Origin: Xenophilus sp. L33
GTDB taxonomy: Bacteria; Pseudomonadota; Gammaproteobacteria; Burkholderiales; Burkholderiaceae_C
Length of the DNA: 62,525 nt
Assembly (NCBI RefSeq): GCF_009765735.1
Contig: NZ_LMUW01000198.1
Coordinates: 32,164 to 94,688, forward strand
Direction of reading: 5' to 3'
Part shown: positions 1 to 9,078 of the stretch, one piece after another
Position numbering within the stretch: position 1 is the first letter of the stretch
How the letters are laid out: each line of letters opens with the position of its first letter
The notes under the pieces: model-generated
Databases searched by the model: none
What the model was told of the DNA's origin: nothing
The model's input: the letters and a program-made list of their open reading frames with translations, nothing else
Translations under genes and position numbers: made by a program

Positions 1-708
1 GATCAGCGGTATTTCGAGCGAACGCGGCACGTGTTTTCCGCGGCCTTGACCGAAGACGAGCGCAAGCGGCTGCGGGGCCAACTGGAGCCAGCGCAGATTG
101 AGCTCTGGAACCTGGCCCATGCCGGCGACTGGCCAGCATTTCTCGCACAAGCAGTCCCAGGTCACCAGAACATGATCGTCTCCGGCGCAACCGGCAGCGG
201 AAAGACTTCTTTCATCCGCGCGCTGGTCGAGATTATTCCCCGGTGGGAAAGGCTGATCACGGTCGAGGACACCCCCGAGATGCCGCTTCGCAATCACCCG
301 AATTCGCAGGCGCTTTTCTATCGCCGCGACGGCCATGCCGGGGAGCGCGTCGTCGGTGCCTCAGCCAAACAGGTCCTCCAGGCGGTGATGCGCAAGACGC
401 CCAACCGGGTGTTGCTTGCCGAGTTGCGCGGCGACGAGACCTTCTACTACGTCCAGAACGTCCTCAACTCGGGGCACCCTGGCGGCATCACGACCGTGCA
501 CGCGAACTCGCCCCAGGAGGCGTTCGTGCGGATTGCGCTCCTCATCAAGGCGTCGGACGAAGGGCGCAGCCTGGCGCTCGAGGAAATCATGCGGTTGCTT
601 CACACGCTGGTGCATGTCGTAGTGCAGCTTGTCTTCGATAGGGAGTTGGGCCGGCACGTTCCGGCGATCTACTACGACCCGATGTATGCGCTGTCGGTCG
701 TCAGATAG
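1..708 (+). CDS. virB11: VirB11-type secretion/conjugation ATPase, 5' end outside window
   Basis: C-terminal part of a VirB11/TrbB-family hexameric ATPase that powers type IV secretion or conjugative pilus assembly at the inner face of the membrane. The reading frame is open from base 1, so the N-terminal domain lies outside the window; the first ATG in frame is only at 31. Visible motifs: Walker A GATGSGKTS (around base 186), an Asp-box-like VEDTPE, a LLAELRGDE Walker B region and the GGITTVHANS His box, in the family order. It is followed by an ssb gene and an H-NS-like gene, a company usual in conjugative plasmids and ICEs. No other T4SS gene is in the window, so the rest of the system, if present, lies to the left. 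Confidence 0.9.
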   Translation, partial: DQRYFERTRHVFSAALTEDERKRLRGQLEPAQIELWNLAHAGDWPAFLAQAVPGHQNMIVSGATGSGKTSFIRALVEIIPRWERLITVEDTPEMPLRNHPNSQALFYRRDGHAGERVVGASAKQVLQAVMRKTPNRVLLAELRGDETFYYVQNVLNSGHPGGITTVHANSPQEAFVRIALLIKASDEGRSLALEEIMRLLHTLVHVVVQLVFDRELGRHVPAIYYDPMYALSVVR

Positions 709-811
709 GCAATGGCTCGGGCACCGGTTCTGCTTGGGGCCTGAATCAGCGCAGGCCAGCAGCCTTGCCGGTTTCATTCGGCGTAGGCATCCATCAGTCA
801 AGGAGCATGTC

Positions 812-1336
812 ATGAATCGAACGCAATTGATCGGCCGGCTCGGTCGAGATCCCGAGGGAGGCCAAGGTCCCAAGGGCGTCTATGCGAACTTCAGCCTGGC
901 GACGAACGAGTACTGGACAGACCGGGCGTCAAGGGAACTCGTCGAGCACACCGAGTGGCACCAGCTGGTCTGTTACGACCGAACCGCTGAAATCGCGCTC
1001 GAGTTTCTGACCAAGGGCAGCGAGATCTACGTTGAAGGGCGCCAGCGGTCCACGCGCTGGACCGACAAGGATGGCAAGGAGCAGCGCGGCTTTGAGATCA
1101 GGGTGGACGAAATGAAGATGCTACGCCGGGCGCCCAAGGCGGATCCCGTGGTCGCGGCAGCCAGGGGCATGGCCTCGATCGAGACGCTGATGAAGGACGT
1201 CGCCGCTGGGGTTCGATCCGATGTCTCACTCGCGGATCTGGCTGGAATGCTCAACGTCGTTCGAACGAACCTGGTTGGCGAGGATCAGGCGAAGGGCGCT
1301 GCCGACGACACAGTCGCGCAGCGCGTCGCGGCATGA
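812..1336 (+). CDS. ssb: single-stranded DNA-binding protein
   Basis: 174-aa protein with an N-terminal OB fold (MNRTQLIGRLGRDPE at the start, then a VEGRQRSTRW strand) typical of bacterial SSB, which coats single-stranded DNA during replication, repair or conjugal transfer. The start is chosen at 812 because a good AAGGAG ribosome site lies at 800-805; the frame is open further upstream but that part does not look like SSB. The C-terminal tail ends in VAQRVAA and lacks the acidic DDDIPF-type tip of housekeeping SSB, so contacts with host replication proteins may differ. Lying just behind virB11, it is probably the SSB of a mobile element, not the chromosomal copy. Confidence 0.85.
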   Translation: MNRTQLIGRLGRDPEGGQGPKGVYANFSLATNEYWTDRASRELVEHTEWHQLVCYDRTAEIALEFLTKGSEIYVEGRQRSTRWTDKDGKEQRGFEIRVDEMKMLRRAPKADPVVAAARGMASIETLMKDVAAGVRSDVSLADLAGMLNVVRTNLVGEDQAKGAADDTVAQRVAA

Positions 1337-1354
1337 GTCGACCTCGCTTCGCCT

Positions 1355-1896
1355 CTATTTTGCGAAGTCTTCGAGCGACTTGCCGCTCTCCAGCGCGGCT
1401 TTGAGCCACCCGGGCCGCGGGCCGCGACCGGTCCATGAGTTCCCGGCACCATCGTTGTAGTTGACCTTGGACGGCGCGCGCTTGGATTCTTGGCGGGTGC
1501 CTTGCTGGCGGCCTTCGCGGTCTCTGAGGGCATAGGAACGGGCACGGATGCCGTAGGCGTGACCCCGACCCTGAACTCCTCAATTGAACGGCCGGCATTC
1601 AATGCGTCGCGCAACCAGTGCGGACGAGGGCCTCGACCCAACCAGACGTTGCCGCTGTCGTCACTGAACTCGGCAGAGGACATAACTTTCGATTTGCGTG
1701 AAGACTTGATCGTTGCCTTGGACTTGCCTCGGCCGATTCCCGCGGCGAGACCCAAATGCGCAGCCGTCAGGCCGTAGTGCGCTATGGCGACCTTGATGCG
1801 ATCTACCACGCCCTGGATCTCTTCATCACGCATCGCGTCCGCACGCTTTTGCAACTGTGCGATCTGCTTTTGAATCTGTTTGTAGCTTTGTGCCAT
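1355..1896 (-). pseudogene. H-NS-family nucleoid protein with two DNA-binding motifs, frameshifted between them
   Basis: The N-terminal half is an H-NS/MvaT-like oligomerisation helix (MAQSYKQIQKQIAQLQKRAD) followed by a DNA-binding motif around residues 75-110 with the core WLGRGPRPHWL. A second, closely similar motif (core SWTGRGPRPGWLKAAL, then SGKSLEDFAK and a TAG stop at 1355-1357) is encoded downstream in a different frame. Restoring one base near 1481-1495, for example AAGAATCC to AAGAAATCC, joins the two into one protein of about 180 residues. As written, the first frame instead runs into low-complexity sequence and stops at 1285, antisense to the end of ssb. The intact protein would be a xenogeneic silencer with tandem DNA-binding domains. 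Either a real loss of the second domain or a base missed in sequencing. Confidence 0.75.
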
Positions 1897-2210
1897 TGGT
1901 CGTCTTTCTTGGTAATTGATAGATAGTGCAGCCCTTCAAAATTGCACTCGGCGAGCGATTGTGCCAGCCCCAAGCGCGGGCGTCTGAACGTCATGCGATT
2001 GACTATGCTCGCTGACGCGGCTCGACCAATCTGCAAATTACGATGGTTGCCTCATTTCTAGTCAAGTCGGAAGTCAGATTAGAGTCAGCGCCATCGCATT
2101 GTTCGATCTGCCGATCCCGTCGACGAGGCCATGAGCCGTGACGACGGTGGTCCAGTAGTCCGCTAAATCAAAATCAATGAGTTCGAAGAACCAAGCCTAC
2201 TAATACGCTA
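1897..2210. other. intergenic stretch with no recognised gene
   Basis: About 310 bp between the H-NS-like gene and the recQ remnant, less GC-rich than its neighbours. It should hold the promoter of the minus-strand H-NS-like gene, whose start has only a weak AAGAAAG-type ribosome site. I see no tRNA, coding frame or clear repeat. The recQ remnant begins to show homology at about 2211, so a recombination junction probably lies near 2180-2215. Confidence 0.4.
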
Positions 2211-3449
2211 ACGGCGCACCGCGCATTCCTGGAGATCGGGCCCGCCATCGAAGGGCTCGGACACCCGACCGTCCTGGCATTGACCGCCACCGCGAACGAC
2301 GGCGTGGCCAGGGACATCCTGACGCGCCTGGGCATTCCACGGGCCGGGCTGGTCGACACCGGAAGCTATCGGCCGAACCTGCACTACGCCGTCGAACAGC
2401 TCGCGAGCGAAGAAGACCGGCTACGGCGCCTGCTCGAACTCGTTCGTGCGACCGAAGGCAGCGGCATTGTCTACACCGCGACCGTCAGGGCAGCCGAGGC
2501 GGTGCACGACGCGCTCATCGCCGCAGGCGAATCGGCCGGCCTCTACCACGGCAAGCGCCGGGCCGCCGAGCGACGCGCCGGCCAGGACGCCTTCATGCAC
2601 GGCGAGGTGCGCGTGATGGTCGCGACCAATGCATTCGGCATGGGCATCGACAAGCCTGATATCCGCTTCGTGCTGCATCACCAGCTGCCGTCCGGTCTCG
2701 ACGCGTACTACCAGGAGTCGGGGCGAGCCGGGCGTAATGGGGCCGTCGCGCAATGCACGCTGCTGTTCCTGCCGCGCGACAAGGCGGTGCAGCAGTTCTT
2801 CCTGGCCGGGCGCTATCCCGAGAAGAATGAACTCGACGCACTGTACCGCGCGCTGCACGAGGGCCCGGCTAAGGCGCACGGCTGGACCTTGGCGAGCCTG
2901 CAGCGGCATCTCGGGAATGCGCGCAGCAAGGTGCAGGTGGCGCTCGGATTGCTGCGGCAACGGCGCGTGGTGCGCGAGGATCGCGAAGGCAGCCTCACGC
3001 TGCAGCGGCGAGACCTCGGAGCCGATGAGCTAGACGCCATGCTCACCGGCTACCGCCGCAAGCGTGAGCAGGACCACGCTACCCTGGAAGGCATGGTGTT
3101 CTATGCGCAAACGGGTCGATGCCGATGGCAGGTGCTGCTGGCGCATCTCGAGGAGGAGGCCCTCGCGCAAACCTGCGGCACCTGCGACAACTGCGTGCGC
3201 ATCGCGCGCCACGCGCAAGAGATGGCGCGGCCGATCGTGCTGCACGAGGAAGATGGCGCCGGCCTGAAGAAATCCGACCGGCCGCTCTTCACGCCGGCCG
3301 ACGCGGTCAAGGTCCGCCGCTACGGTCCCGGCACGGTGGTCAGCGCAGATTCGCACTCGGTCACGGTCGAGTTCTCTGACGGCAGCCGCCGCTCCTTCCA
3401 GCCGGATTTCGTCCAGTCCGTGCGCGGTCGACGCACCGCGTGCCTTTGA
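2211..3449 (+). pseudogene. recQ: 5'-truncated RecQ-family ATP-dependent DNA helicase
   Basis: The preserved part starts at the RecQ helix AFLEIGPAIEGLG and the ALTATA motif (about 2223-2295) and runs through the second RecA-like lobe (GIVYTAT; VATNAFGMGIDKP; YYQESGRAGRNG), the zinc cysteines (CRWQ, then CGTCDNC) and a C-terminal region. Walker A and the DEAH box, which precede these motifs in every RecQ, are absent. The frame is closed by TGA at 2178, with unrelated sequence upstream. No ATG precedes the homology; the first usable in-frame start, a TTG at 2280, would still give a protein unable to bind ATP. Convergent with dnaE2. Confidence 0.85.
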
Positions 3450-3460
3450 ACCTATGGCAA

Positions 3461-3497
3461 CGGCGCCCGCTTTCGCTCAACATGAGGGCGGGCGCCG
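3461..3497. terminator. GC-rich hairpin between convergent recQ remnant and dnaE2
   Basis: A perfect 10-bp inverted repeat (CGGCGCCCGC at 3461-3470, GCGGGCGCCG at 3488-3497) with a 17-nt loop, 11 bases after the recQ stop and 63 bases beyond the dnaE2 stop. Its place between two converging genes suits a bidirectional terminator. There is no clear U tract, so an intrinsic terminator is not certain. Confidence 0.45.
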
Positions 3498-3559
3498 AAG
3501 GCGGCATCGAGCTTCCCCGGATATCTAAGCGCGACGGCACGCAAGCGCTATCGGTCCCA

Positions 3560-6500
3560 TCAGTGAAAATCCCGCGACGCCGTCGACAGCCGGCCCAGCA
3601 GCGGCGTCAGGTCCTCGAGTCGCTCCGCAATGAGGCTTCGCAGCTCTCCCTCGCGCTGCCAGGTCCCATGGACTGCCAGCAGCCGGGCATTGAGCAGTTC
3701 CTGTCGCTGCGTTTCCCGGATGCGCCGCCACGCGATGACCTGCACCACGCCGGTCTCGTCCTCGAGCGACACGAAGATGACGCCCTTGGCCGTGTCCGGC
3801 TGCTGGCGCAGGGTGACCAGGCCGCAGTAGCTAACCTCGTCGCCGTTGGGCAGGTCGTGCAGGTCCGCCGCCGACTGCAAGCCGCGTCTGGTCAGGGCAG
3901 GGCGCAACAGGGCCAGCGGATGCCGGCGCAGGGTCAGGCCCGTCGCCGCATAGTCGAACATGATCTCCTCGCCTTCGGGTGCCGATGGCAGTTCCAGGAT
4001 GTCCTCGTCGACCGGCGCATCGCGCAGGAGGCGCGGCGTCGCGCGCAGGGCCGCGGCGTCCCACACGGCGTTCCGGCGGTGCCCGCTCAGACTTCTGAGC
4101 GCATCGGCGCTAGCGAGCAGCTTCATCTCGTGCAGCTCGAGCGCAGCGCGGCGCGCGAGGTCCTCGGCGTTGTCGAAAAGCATGTCGTTGCGGGTGTCGA
4201 CGATGCGCTGCGCGCACTCCCAGCGCAGGCCCGAGAGCATCCGCAGGCCCAGGCGGACCGCAGGTGTGTGCGGCAGGTTCTCGAGCGTGCAGTCAAGCTC
4301 GCTGTGAAGCACGTCGGCCGGCCGCACCTCGACGCCGTGGCGCTTCGCGTCCTGCACCAACTGGCTCGGGCTGTAGAAGCCCAGCGGCTGCGAGTTCAGC
4401 ATGGCCGCCAGGAACTCGGCCGGATGGTGGCACTTGATCCAGCAGCTCGCGTAGACCAGCAGCGCGAACGAGGCGGCGTGGCTTTCCGGGAAGCCGTACT
4501 CCGAGAAGCCCTTGATCTGCTCGAAGATCTGCTCGGCAAAGACCTTCTCGTAGCCGCGCTCGGTCATGCCATTCACGATCTTGTCGTAGTAGCGCTCCAG
4601 GCCCCCCTTGCGCTTCCATGCGGCCATGGCGCGCCGCAGGCCGTCAGCCTCGCCCGGCGTGAAGCCGGCCGCGAGCATCGCGATCTGCATCACCTGTTCC
4701 TGGAACACCGGCACGCCGAGCGTGCGGCCCAGCGCCTCTTTCAGCGCCTCGCTCGGATAGGTCACGGGCTCCAGGCCCTGGCGGCGCCGCAGGTACGGAT
4801 GCACCATGCCGCCGACGATCGGTCCCGGGCGCACCAGCGCCACCTCGACCACCAGGTCGTAGAAGCACCGGGGCTTGAGACGCGGGAGCATGCTCATCTG
4901 CGCGCGGCTCTCGATCTGGAACACGCCGACGGTGTCGGCGCGCGAGATCATCTCGTAGGTGGCCGGGTCCTCGGCCGGCACGTCCTGCAGTGCGAAGACG
5001 TAGCCCTTGCGCTGTCCGATGAACGCCAGCGACTTGCGGATCGCGGTCAGCATGCCGAGCGCGAGGCAATCCACCTTCAGGAAGCCCAGCGCGTCGAGGT
5101 CGTCCTTGTCCCACTCCAGGACGGTGCGGTCGCGCATGCTCGCGTTCTCGATGGGAATCATGCGCGACAGCGGACCGCGCGTGAGGACGAACCCCCCGGT
5201 GTGCTGGCTCAGGTGGCGCGGAAAGCCCAGCAGCTGCCCCGTGAGCAGCATCAGCTGCCGCACCTTCAGGTCGTCCAGCGACAGGCCCATCTCCACCAGC
5301 CGCTCGGGCATCACGGTCTTGCCGTCGAACCACTTGTGGTCCTTGGCCAGCTGCTCCACCACCTCGAGCGCGAAGCCCAGCGCCTTGCCGACATCGCGAA
5401 TCGCGCTCTTCGGGCGGTAGCTGATGACCACGCCCGTGATGGCCGCGCGGTCGCGCCCGTAGCGCTGGTACAGGTACTGCAGGACTTCTTCGCGGCGTTC
5501 GTGCTCGAAGTCGATGTCGATGTCGGGCGGCTCGTTGCGCTCCTTGGAGATGAAGCGCTCGAACAGCACGCTCATGCGCGCGGGATCCACCTCCGTGACG
5601 CCCACGCAGTAGCACACGACGCTGTTGGCCGCGCTGCCGCGGCCCTGGCACAGGATGTGGCGTGACCGCGCGAACTGCACGATGTCGGCCACGGTCAGGA
5701 AGTAGTGCTCGTACTTCAGCTCGGCAATGAGTTCGAGCTCGTGCTCGATCTGCAGCTGGACCTTGGCGGGCATCCCTTCGGGCCAACGCCGGCCCGCGCC
5801 CTCGTAGGTGATGCGGCGCAGGTAGGAGGCCGGGGTCTCGCCTTCGGGCACGACCTCGTCGGGGTACTGATAGCGCAGTTCCTCCAGGTTGAACTGGCAT
5901 CGCGCGGAGACATGGAGCGTCTCGGCCAAGAGGTCCTCCGGATAGGCCTGCCCGAGGCGCAGGCGCGTGCGCAGGTGCCGCTCGGCATTGGGCTGCAGAT
6001 CGAGCCCGCATTCGGTCAGCGGCCGGCCCACACGCGTGGCCGTGAGCACATCGTGCAGGGGCTTGCGCGAGCGGACATGGAAGTGCACGTCACCGGTCGC
6101 GACCAGCGGGATTGCGGTGAGCGCGCTGACCTGGCGCAGTCGGTAGAGCCACATCTCGTCGTCGATGAAGCGCAGCAGTTCCACACCCAGCCAGCATCGA
6201 CCGCGGAAATGGGCGAGCAGCCAGAGACCGACGGCCTCGAGCTGCGCCGGCAAGGACATCCGCTTCGGGCAGGCGACGACGACGCAGTCCTCGAGCGCGG
6301 CCGCGGACAGTTCGTCAAAGTGCAGCTCGTAGGTTCCCTTCTCGGAGCGGCGCCTGAGCTTCGTGATGAACTCGCACAGGTTGCCGTAACCGTTCAGGTT
6401 GCAGGCGTAGACGATGAGCGTGAATGGGTGGTCGCAGTCGACCTGAAACTGGCTCCCGACCAGGAGAGGGAGCCCATGCTCCTTGGCGGCCACGTGCGCG

Positions 6501-6658
6501 CGAACGATGCCCGCCAGGCTGCATTCGTCGGTCAGGGCCAGGCCCCGGTAGCCCAACCGGGCGGCGCGCTCCACGAGTTCGTCCGGCTGGCTGGCGCCGC
6601 GAAGGAAGGTGAAGTTCGAGATGCAGCGCAGCTCGACGTAGTCGGGGAGCGTGGACAT
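3560..6658 (-). CDS. dnaE2: error-prone DNA polymerase III alpha subunit, DnaE2/ImuC
   Basis: 1032-aa C-family polymerase that carries out mutagenic lesion bypass with ImuA and ImuB. N-terminal PHP domain (residues about 5-200; LALTDECSLAGIV near 40-52), polymerase core with RGSAANS near 340-346 and the catalytic aspartates in PPDIDIDF (377-384), helix-hairpin-helix region, and a C-terminal OB domain (VSYCGLVTLRQQPDTAKG, then FVSLEDETG). Length is normal for DnaE2 and shorter than replicative DnaE1. It is the last gene of imuA-imuB-dnaE2: its ATG lies two bases after the imuB stop, implying co-translation. Control should come from the LexA box in front of imuA. Confidence 0.95.
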   Translation of the reverse strand: MSTLPDYVELRCISNFTFLRGASQPDELVERAARLGYRGLALTDECSLAGIVRAHVAAKEHGLPLLVGSQFQVDCDHPFTLIVYACNLNGYGNLCEFITKLRRRSEKGTYELHFDELSAAALEDCVVVACPKRMSLPAQLEAVGLWLLAHFRGRCWLGVELLRFIDDEMWLYRLRQVSALTAIPLVATGDVHFHVRSRKPLHDVLTATRVGRPLTECGLDLQPNAERHLRTRLRLGQAYPEDLLAETLHVSARCQFNLEELRYQYPDEVVPEGETPASYLRRITYEGAGRRWPEGMPAKVQLQIEHELELIAELKYEHYFLTVADIVQFARSRHILCQGRGSAANSVVCYCVGVTEVDPARMSVLFERFISKERNEPPDIDIDFEHERREEVLQYLYQRYGRDRAAITGVVISYRPKSAIRDVGKALGFALEVVEQLAKDHKWFDGKTVMPERLVEMGLSLDDLKVRQLMLLTGQLLGFPRHLSQHTGGFVLTRGPLSRMIPIENASMRDRTVLEWDKDDLDALGFLKVDCLALGMLTAIRKSLAFIGQRKGYVFALQDVPAEDPATYEMISRADTVGVFQIESRAQMSMLPRLKPRCFYDLVVEVALVRPGPIVGGMVHPYLRRRQGLEPVTYPSEALKEALGRTLGVPVFQEQVMQIAMLAAGFTPGEADGLRRAMAAWKRKGGLERYYDKIVNGMTERGYEKVFAEQIFEQIKGFSEYGFPESHAASFALLVYASCWIKCHHPAEFLAAMLNSQPLGFYSPSQLVQDAKRHGVEVRPADVLHSELDCTLENLPHTPAVRLGLRMLSGLRWECAQRIVDTRNDMLFDNAEDLARRAALELHEMKLLASADALRSLSGHRRNAVWDAAALRATPRLLRDAPVDEDILELPSAPEGEEIMFDYAATGLTLRRHPLALLRPALTRRGLQSAADLHDLPNGDEVSYCGLVTLRQQPDTAKGVIFVSLEDETGVVQVIAWRRIRETQRQELLNARLLAVHGTWQREGELRSLIAERLEDLTPLLGRLSTASRDFH

Positions 6659-6660
6659 GC

Positions 6661-8049
6661 TCAGGCAAAGATGCCGTGCAGGAACCAGGCGGACTGCTCG
6701 TTGGCCAGGCGGGTCTGGAAGATCCAGAGCACGCCGGCGTGCTCGCTCAGGGCGACAAAGTAGTCGCGCGCGACATGGCGCGTGCCCGACGCGGCGGCGG
6801 CCGCTTCGCCGTCCCGGTCGCCTTGCCGATCCTTCGAATGTTCTTGTGCGTCGCCGGGTCGATCGCCCACACGGTCGAACCAGCCGTACTCGATGCGGTG
6901 CGGGCCGGCGAGCAGTTGCAGCGGCCCTTGGTAGAGCGGGTGGGACTCGCGCGATGCCAGGCGCAGGGGCTTGGGCAGGATGAAAGTCGGCTGCGGGAAG
7001 TCAAGGCTGCGCGCCCGCTGCCTCGGACGCTGCTCGGGCGCGGGCTGCCAGTGGCACATCCACTCGGGGCGGTGGTCTTCGGCGATGACGGGCCGCAGCA
7101 CCCGCTCGGGCCCCAGCCGCGCGGCGATACGTTCCAGCACGAGCGCCAGGCCCTCGCCGTGGGGCAGCGTTTCCGGGAGCAGGGAGAAGCTCGATTCCTC
7201 CAGCGCGCGAACGTCGTCCGCAGTCATCGCCAGGTCGCCGACCGGCGCCAGCAGTTCGACCTTGGCGAGGTGTTCGGCCAGGAGGCGACTCAGGTGCTCG
7301 ATGTTGCGGGTCGGCTCGGCGGTGCGCACCGTCAAGCTGCCGCCATCGCCGGCGGTCTTGGACCGCATGGCGTCGTGACACCACTTCAGGGTGAAGGCGG
7401 TCACGCCCGAGCGCCTCGCGGCCAGCCAGGCACACAGCTGCAGCAGCAGGCGGCGCGCACCGAACAGCATCGCCGGGGCGAGTTCGATGCGCGACATCAG
7501 CTCGAGCCGGGCCTCGAAGGTGTCCGGCAGCGTCGCCCACGCGTGCGCCTCGGGCTTCAGACCGTAGGCCTGGTCGAGCGCGCCCACGAGCGCCTTGTCG
7601 AAGCGGCGGCTCAGTCCGCCGCGAGGCAGGGCACGCACCTGGCCGAGCGTCTGGCAACCGATGCGCGCCAGGATGGCCGCATGCGCGGCGACCGGGGCGA
7701 GGACTTCCACCGGCAGGTCGTCGAGCAGGGCTTGAAGGGGCCTGGCGAAACCGTTGGACTGGGCGTTGCGTGCCACGGCCACGGCCGCGAGGCTGGTCGG
7801 CGCCCAGGCCAGTTGGCCCACGCCCAATTCCTGCGTCTCCACCTTGATGCGCTCGACCAGCTTTCGCTTGCCGCCGAAGAGGCGCACGCTCGCCTCGAGC
7901 TCCATCACGACCGCCGGCGATACCGAGGCTGCGTCGACGACGCTCACGCGGGGCGTGAACTGGAGGCACCAGATCGACATGCCGCGGATCGCTTCAGTGC
8001 GCTGGGAGTCGGGAAGCTGGCGATCGGGAAGCAGTGCTGCCCAGAGCAT
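6661..8049 (-). CDS. imuB: ImuB, Y-family polymerase-like mutasome hub
   Basis: 462-aa Y-family-related protein. In studied mutasomes ImuB is catalytically dead and bridges DnaE2, ImuA and the sliding clamp. The sequence opens MLWAALLPDRQL, without the metal-binding DxD of active DinB/UmuC polymerases, consistent with a scaffold. The middle carries the Y-family palm/thumb pattern (ASVRLFGGKRKL, ARIGCQTLGQVRALPRGGLSRRF). The C-terminal part contains a charged low-complexity stretch (DGEAAAAAS) and ends WFLHGIFA. The start at 8049 is chosen because the family begins MLW; it overlaps the imuA 3' end by 56 bp. The frame is open to 8091. Confidence 0.92.
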   Translation of the reverse strand: MLWAALLPDRQLPDSQRTEAIRGMSIWCLQFTPRVSVVDAASVSPAVVMELEASVRLFGGKRKLVERIKVETQELGVGQLAWAPTSLAAVAVARNAQSNGFARPLQALLDDLPVEVLAPVAAHAAILARIGCQTLGQVRALPRGGLSRRFDKALVGALDQAYGLKPEAHAWATLPDTFEARLELMSRIELAPAMLFGARRLLLQLCAWLAARRSGVTAFTLKWCHDAMRSKTAGDGGSLTVRTAEPTRNIEHLSRLLAEHLAKVELLAPVGDLAMTADDVRALEESSFSLLPETLPHGEGLALVLERIAARLGPERVLRPVIAEDHRPEWMCHWQPAPEQRPRQRARSLDFPQPTFILPKPLRLASRESHPLYQGPLQLLAGPHRIEYGWFDRVGDRPGDAQEHSKDRQGDRDGEAAAAASGTRHVARDYFVALSEHAGVLWIFQTRLANEQSAWFLHGIFA

Positions 8050-8854
8050 GGGAAGTCTCGCGAATGTCTTGGGGCTGGCCAGGGATTGCACGCGGCCTGC
8101 GGGCGGCCAACAGGGCGCTCGGCTTCAACAGACGGGGCGTGATGAGTGGTGCGAGACCTCTCGGCACCGACGGCAGCCGAAGCACACCGTCGTGGACGTT
8201 GCCCTTGCGCTTGAGGAGATGCACGCGAAGCTCCCAGTCGACGCCCAGGGTGACCTGCACGCGCAGCGGTGCCGCAGAGGCCTCGTGCTCGGCCGCGGCC
8301 GGGCGGCAAAGGAAGACCGGGCTGTCGCAGGCCTGCGCGCAGACCTGTAGCCGGCGGATCTGTTCCTGGCGCGCCTGCGGCAGCCAGGACAGCACCAGGC
8401 CCGCCGAATTGGCCTTCACGAGCTGCTCGGTGACCCAGAGTCGCTCCGCCGGTGTCGCCGCCTGGATCCACACCAGCCGTCGCTCGTCCAGGCCCTCGTC
8501 TCGCAGGCCCGGCAGGTGAGGAAGCTTGGGAGGGCCGATGATCACGATGTCCTCGCCCTTGGCCACGACCGCACGCATGGCCGGCGCCAGCAGCCGCCAC
8601 TCGAGGACCGTGGGCTGAGGCTGGAGCAGTTCGGTGAGGGACCGGGCCGGCCAGCCACCACCCGGGAGTTCGGCGTCCAGGGCCGGATAGCCGCTGCTCA
8701 GCACCTGAGTGACGGGCGATCCGAGTTGGTCGCCGCGCCAGATGGCGGCCGCCACGGCGGGGGGCAGTTCGCCGGGAAGGAGGGCGATCCTGGGTGGTCG
8801 GGCGGGCGGGGCCGGCACTTGGTCATCGTCGGCCCATTCGAGAAGGGCGGCCAT
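7994..8854 (-). CDS. imuA: ImuA, RecA-like mutasome component
   Basis: 286-aa ImuA/SulA-like RecA-fold protein, the first gene of the damage-inducible mutasome operon. Recognisable parts: IWRGDQLG, SGYPALDAELPGGGWP (the RecA/SulA-like opening), LLAPAMRAVVAKGEDIVIIGPP and WLPQARQEQIRRLQ. The start at 8854 (MAALLEWADDD) has a GGAG ribosome site and lies 12 bases downstream of a LexA box; the frame continues to 9037, but that extension would be translated from upstream of the operator and looks non-coding. Divergent from the yedK pseudogene. Confidence 0.92.
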   Translation of the reverse strand: MAALLEWADDDQVPAPPARPPRIALLPGELPPAVAAAIWRGDQLGSPVTQVLSSGYPALDAELPGGGWPARSLTELLQPQPTVLEWRLLAPAMRAVVAKGEDIVIIGPPKLPHLPGLRDEGLDERRLVWIQAATPAERLWVTEQLVKANSAGLVLSWLPQARQEQIRRLQVCAQACDSPVFLCRPAAAEHEASAAPLRVQVTLGVDWELRVHLLKRKGNVHDGVLRLPSVPRGLAPLITPRLLKPSALLAARRPRAIPGQPQDIRETSHALGSTASRSPASRLPAH

Positions 8855-8866
8855 GAGCGGCTCCGA

Positions 8867-8886
8867 TACTGGATGGATATCCAGTA
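8867..8886. promoter_or_regulatory. LexA (SOS) operator in front of imuA
   Basis: TACTG-N10-CAGTA with an extended palindrome: TACTGGAT at 8867-8874 and ATCCAGTA at 8879-8886. This matches the gammaproteobacterial-type LexA box CTG-N10-CAG exactly at its conserved ends. It ends 12 bases before the imuA ATG, where bound repressor would block transcription, and lies about 190 bp from the divergent yedK start, so it could serve both. Confidence 0.88.
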
Positions 8887-9078
8887 TCCTCCAAATCGGG
8901 GGCGGGGTCATTTGGCGACGGATAAAAGGCGGATTTGGTGTCGACCGCGCCGGCGCGGCAGCGCAGGGCATTGACGTTTCATGCTCCACGGGGCCGTGCT
9001 GGCGGGCCTCACCGTCCCCATAATCGGGAGCTAGCATCTGCCCGATTCAGCCCCCCACCGCCCCAGGCTCCGAACTCC

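Noticed and set aside
2280..3449. recQ fragment as a functional short helicase starting at TTG 2280
   Set aside because: No ATP-binding motifs; family homology continues upstream of the proposed start.
3440..5665. 741-codon plus-strand open frame opposite dnaE2
   Set aside because: Antisense to a clear DnaE2; composition is the mirror of the GC-rich coding strand with no motifs.
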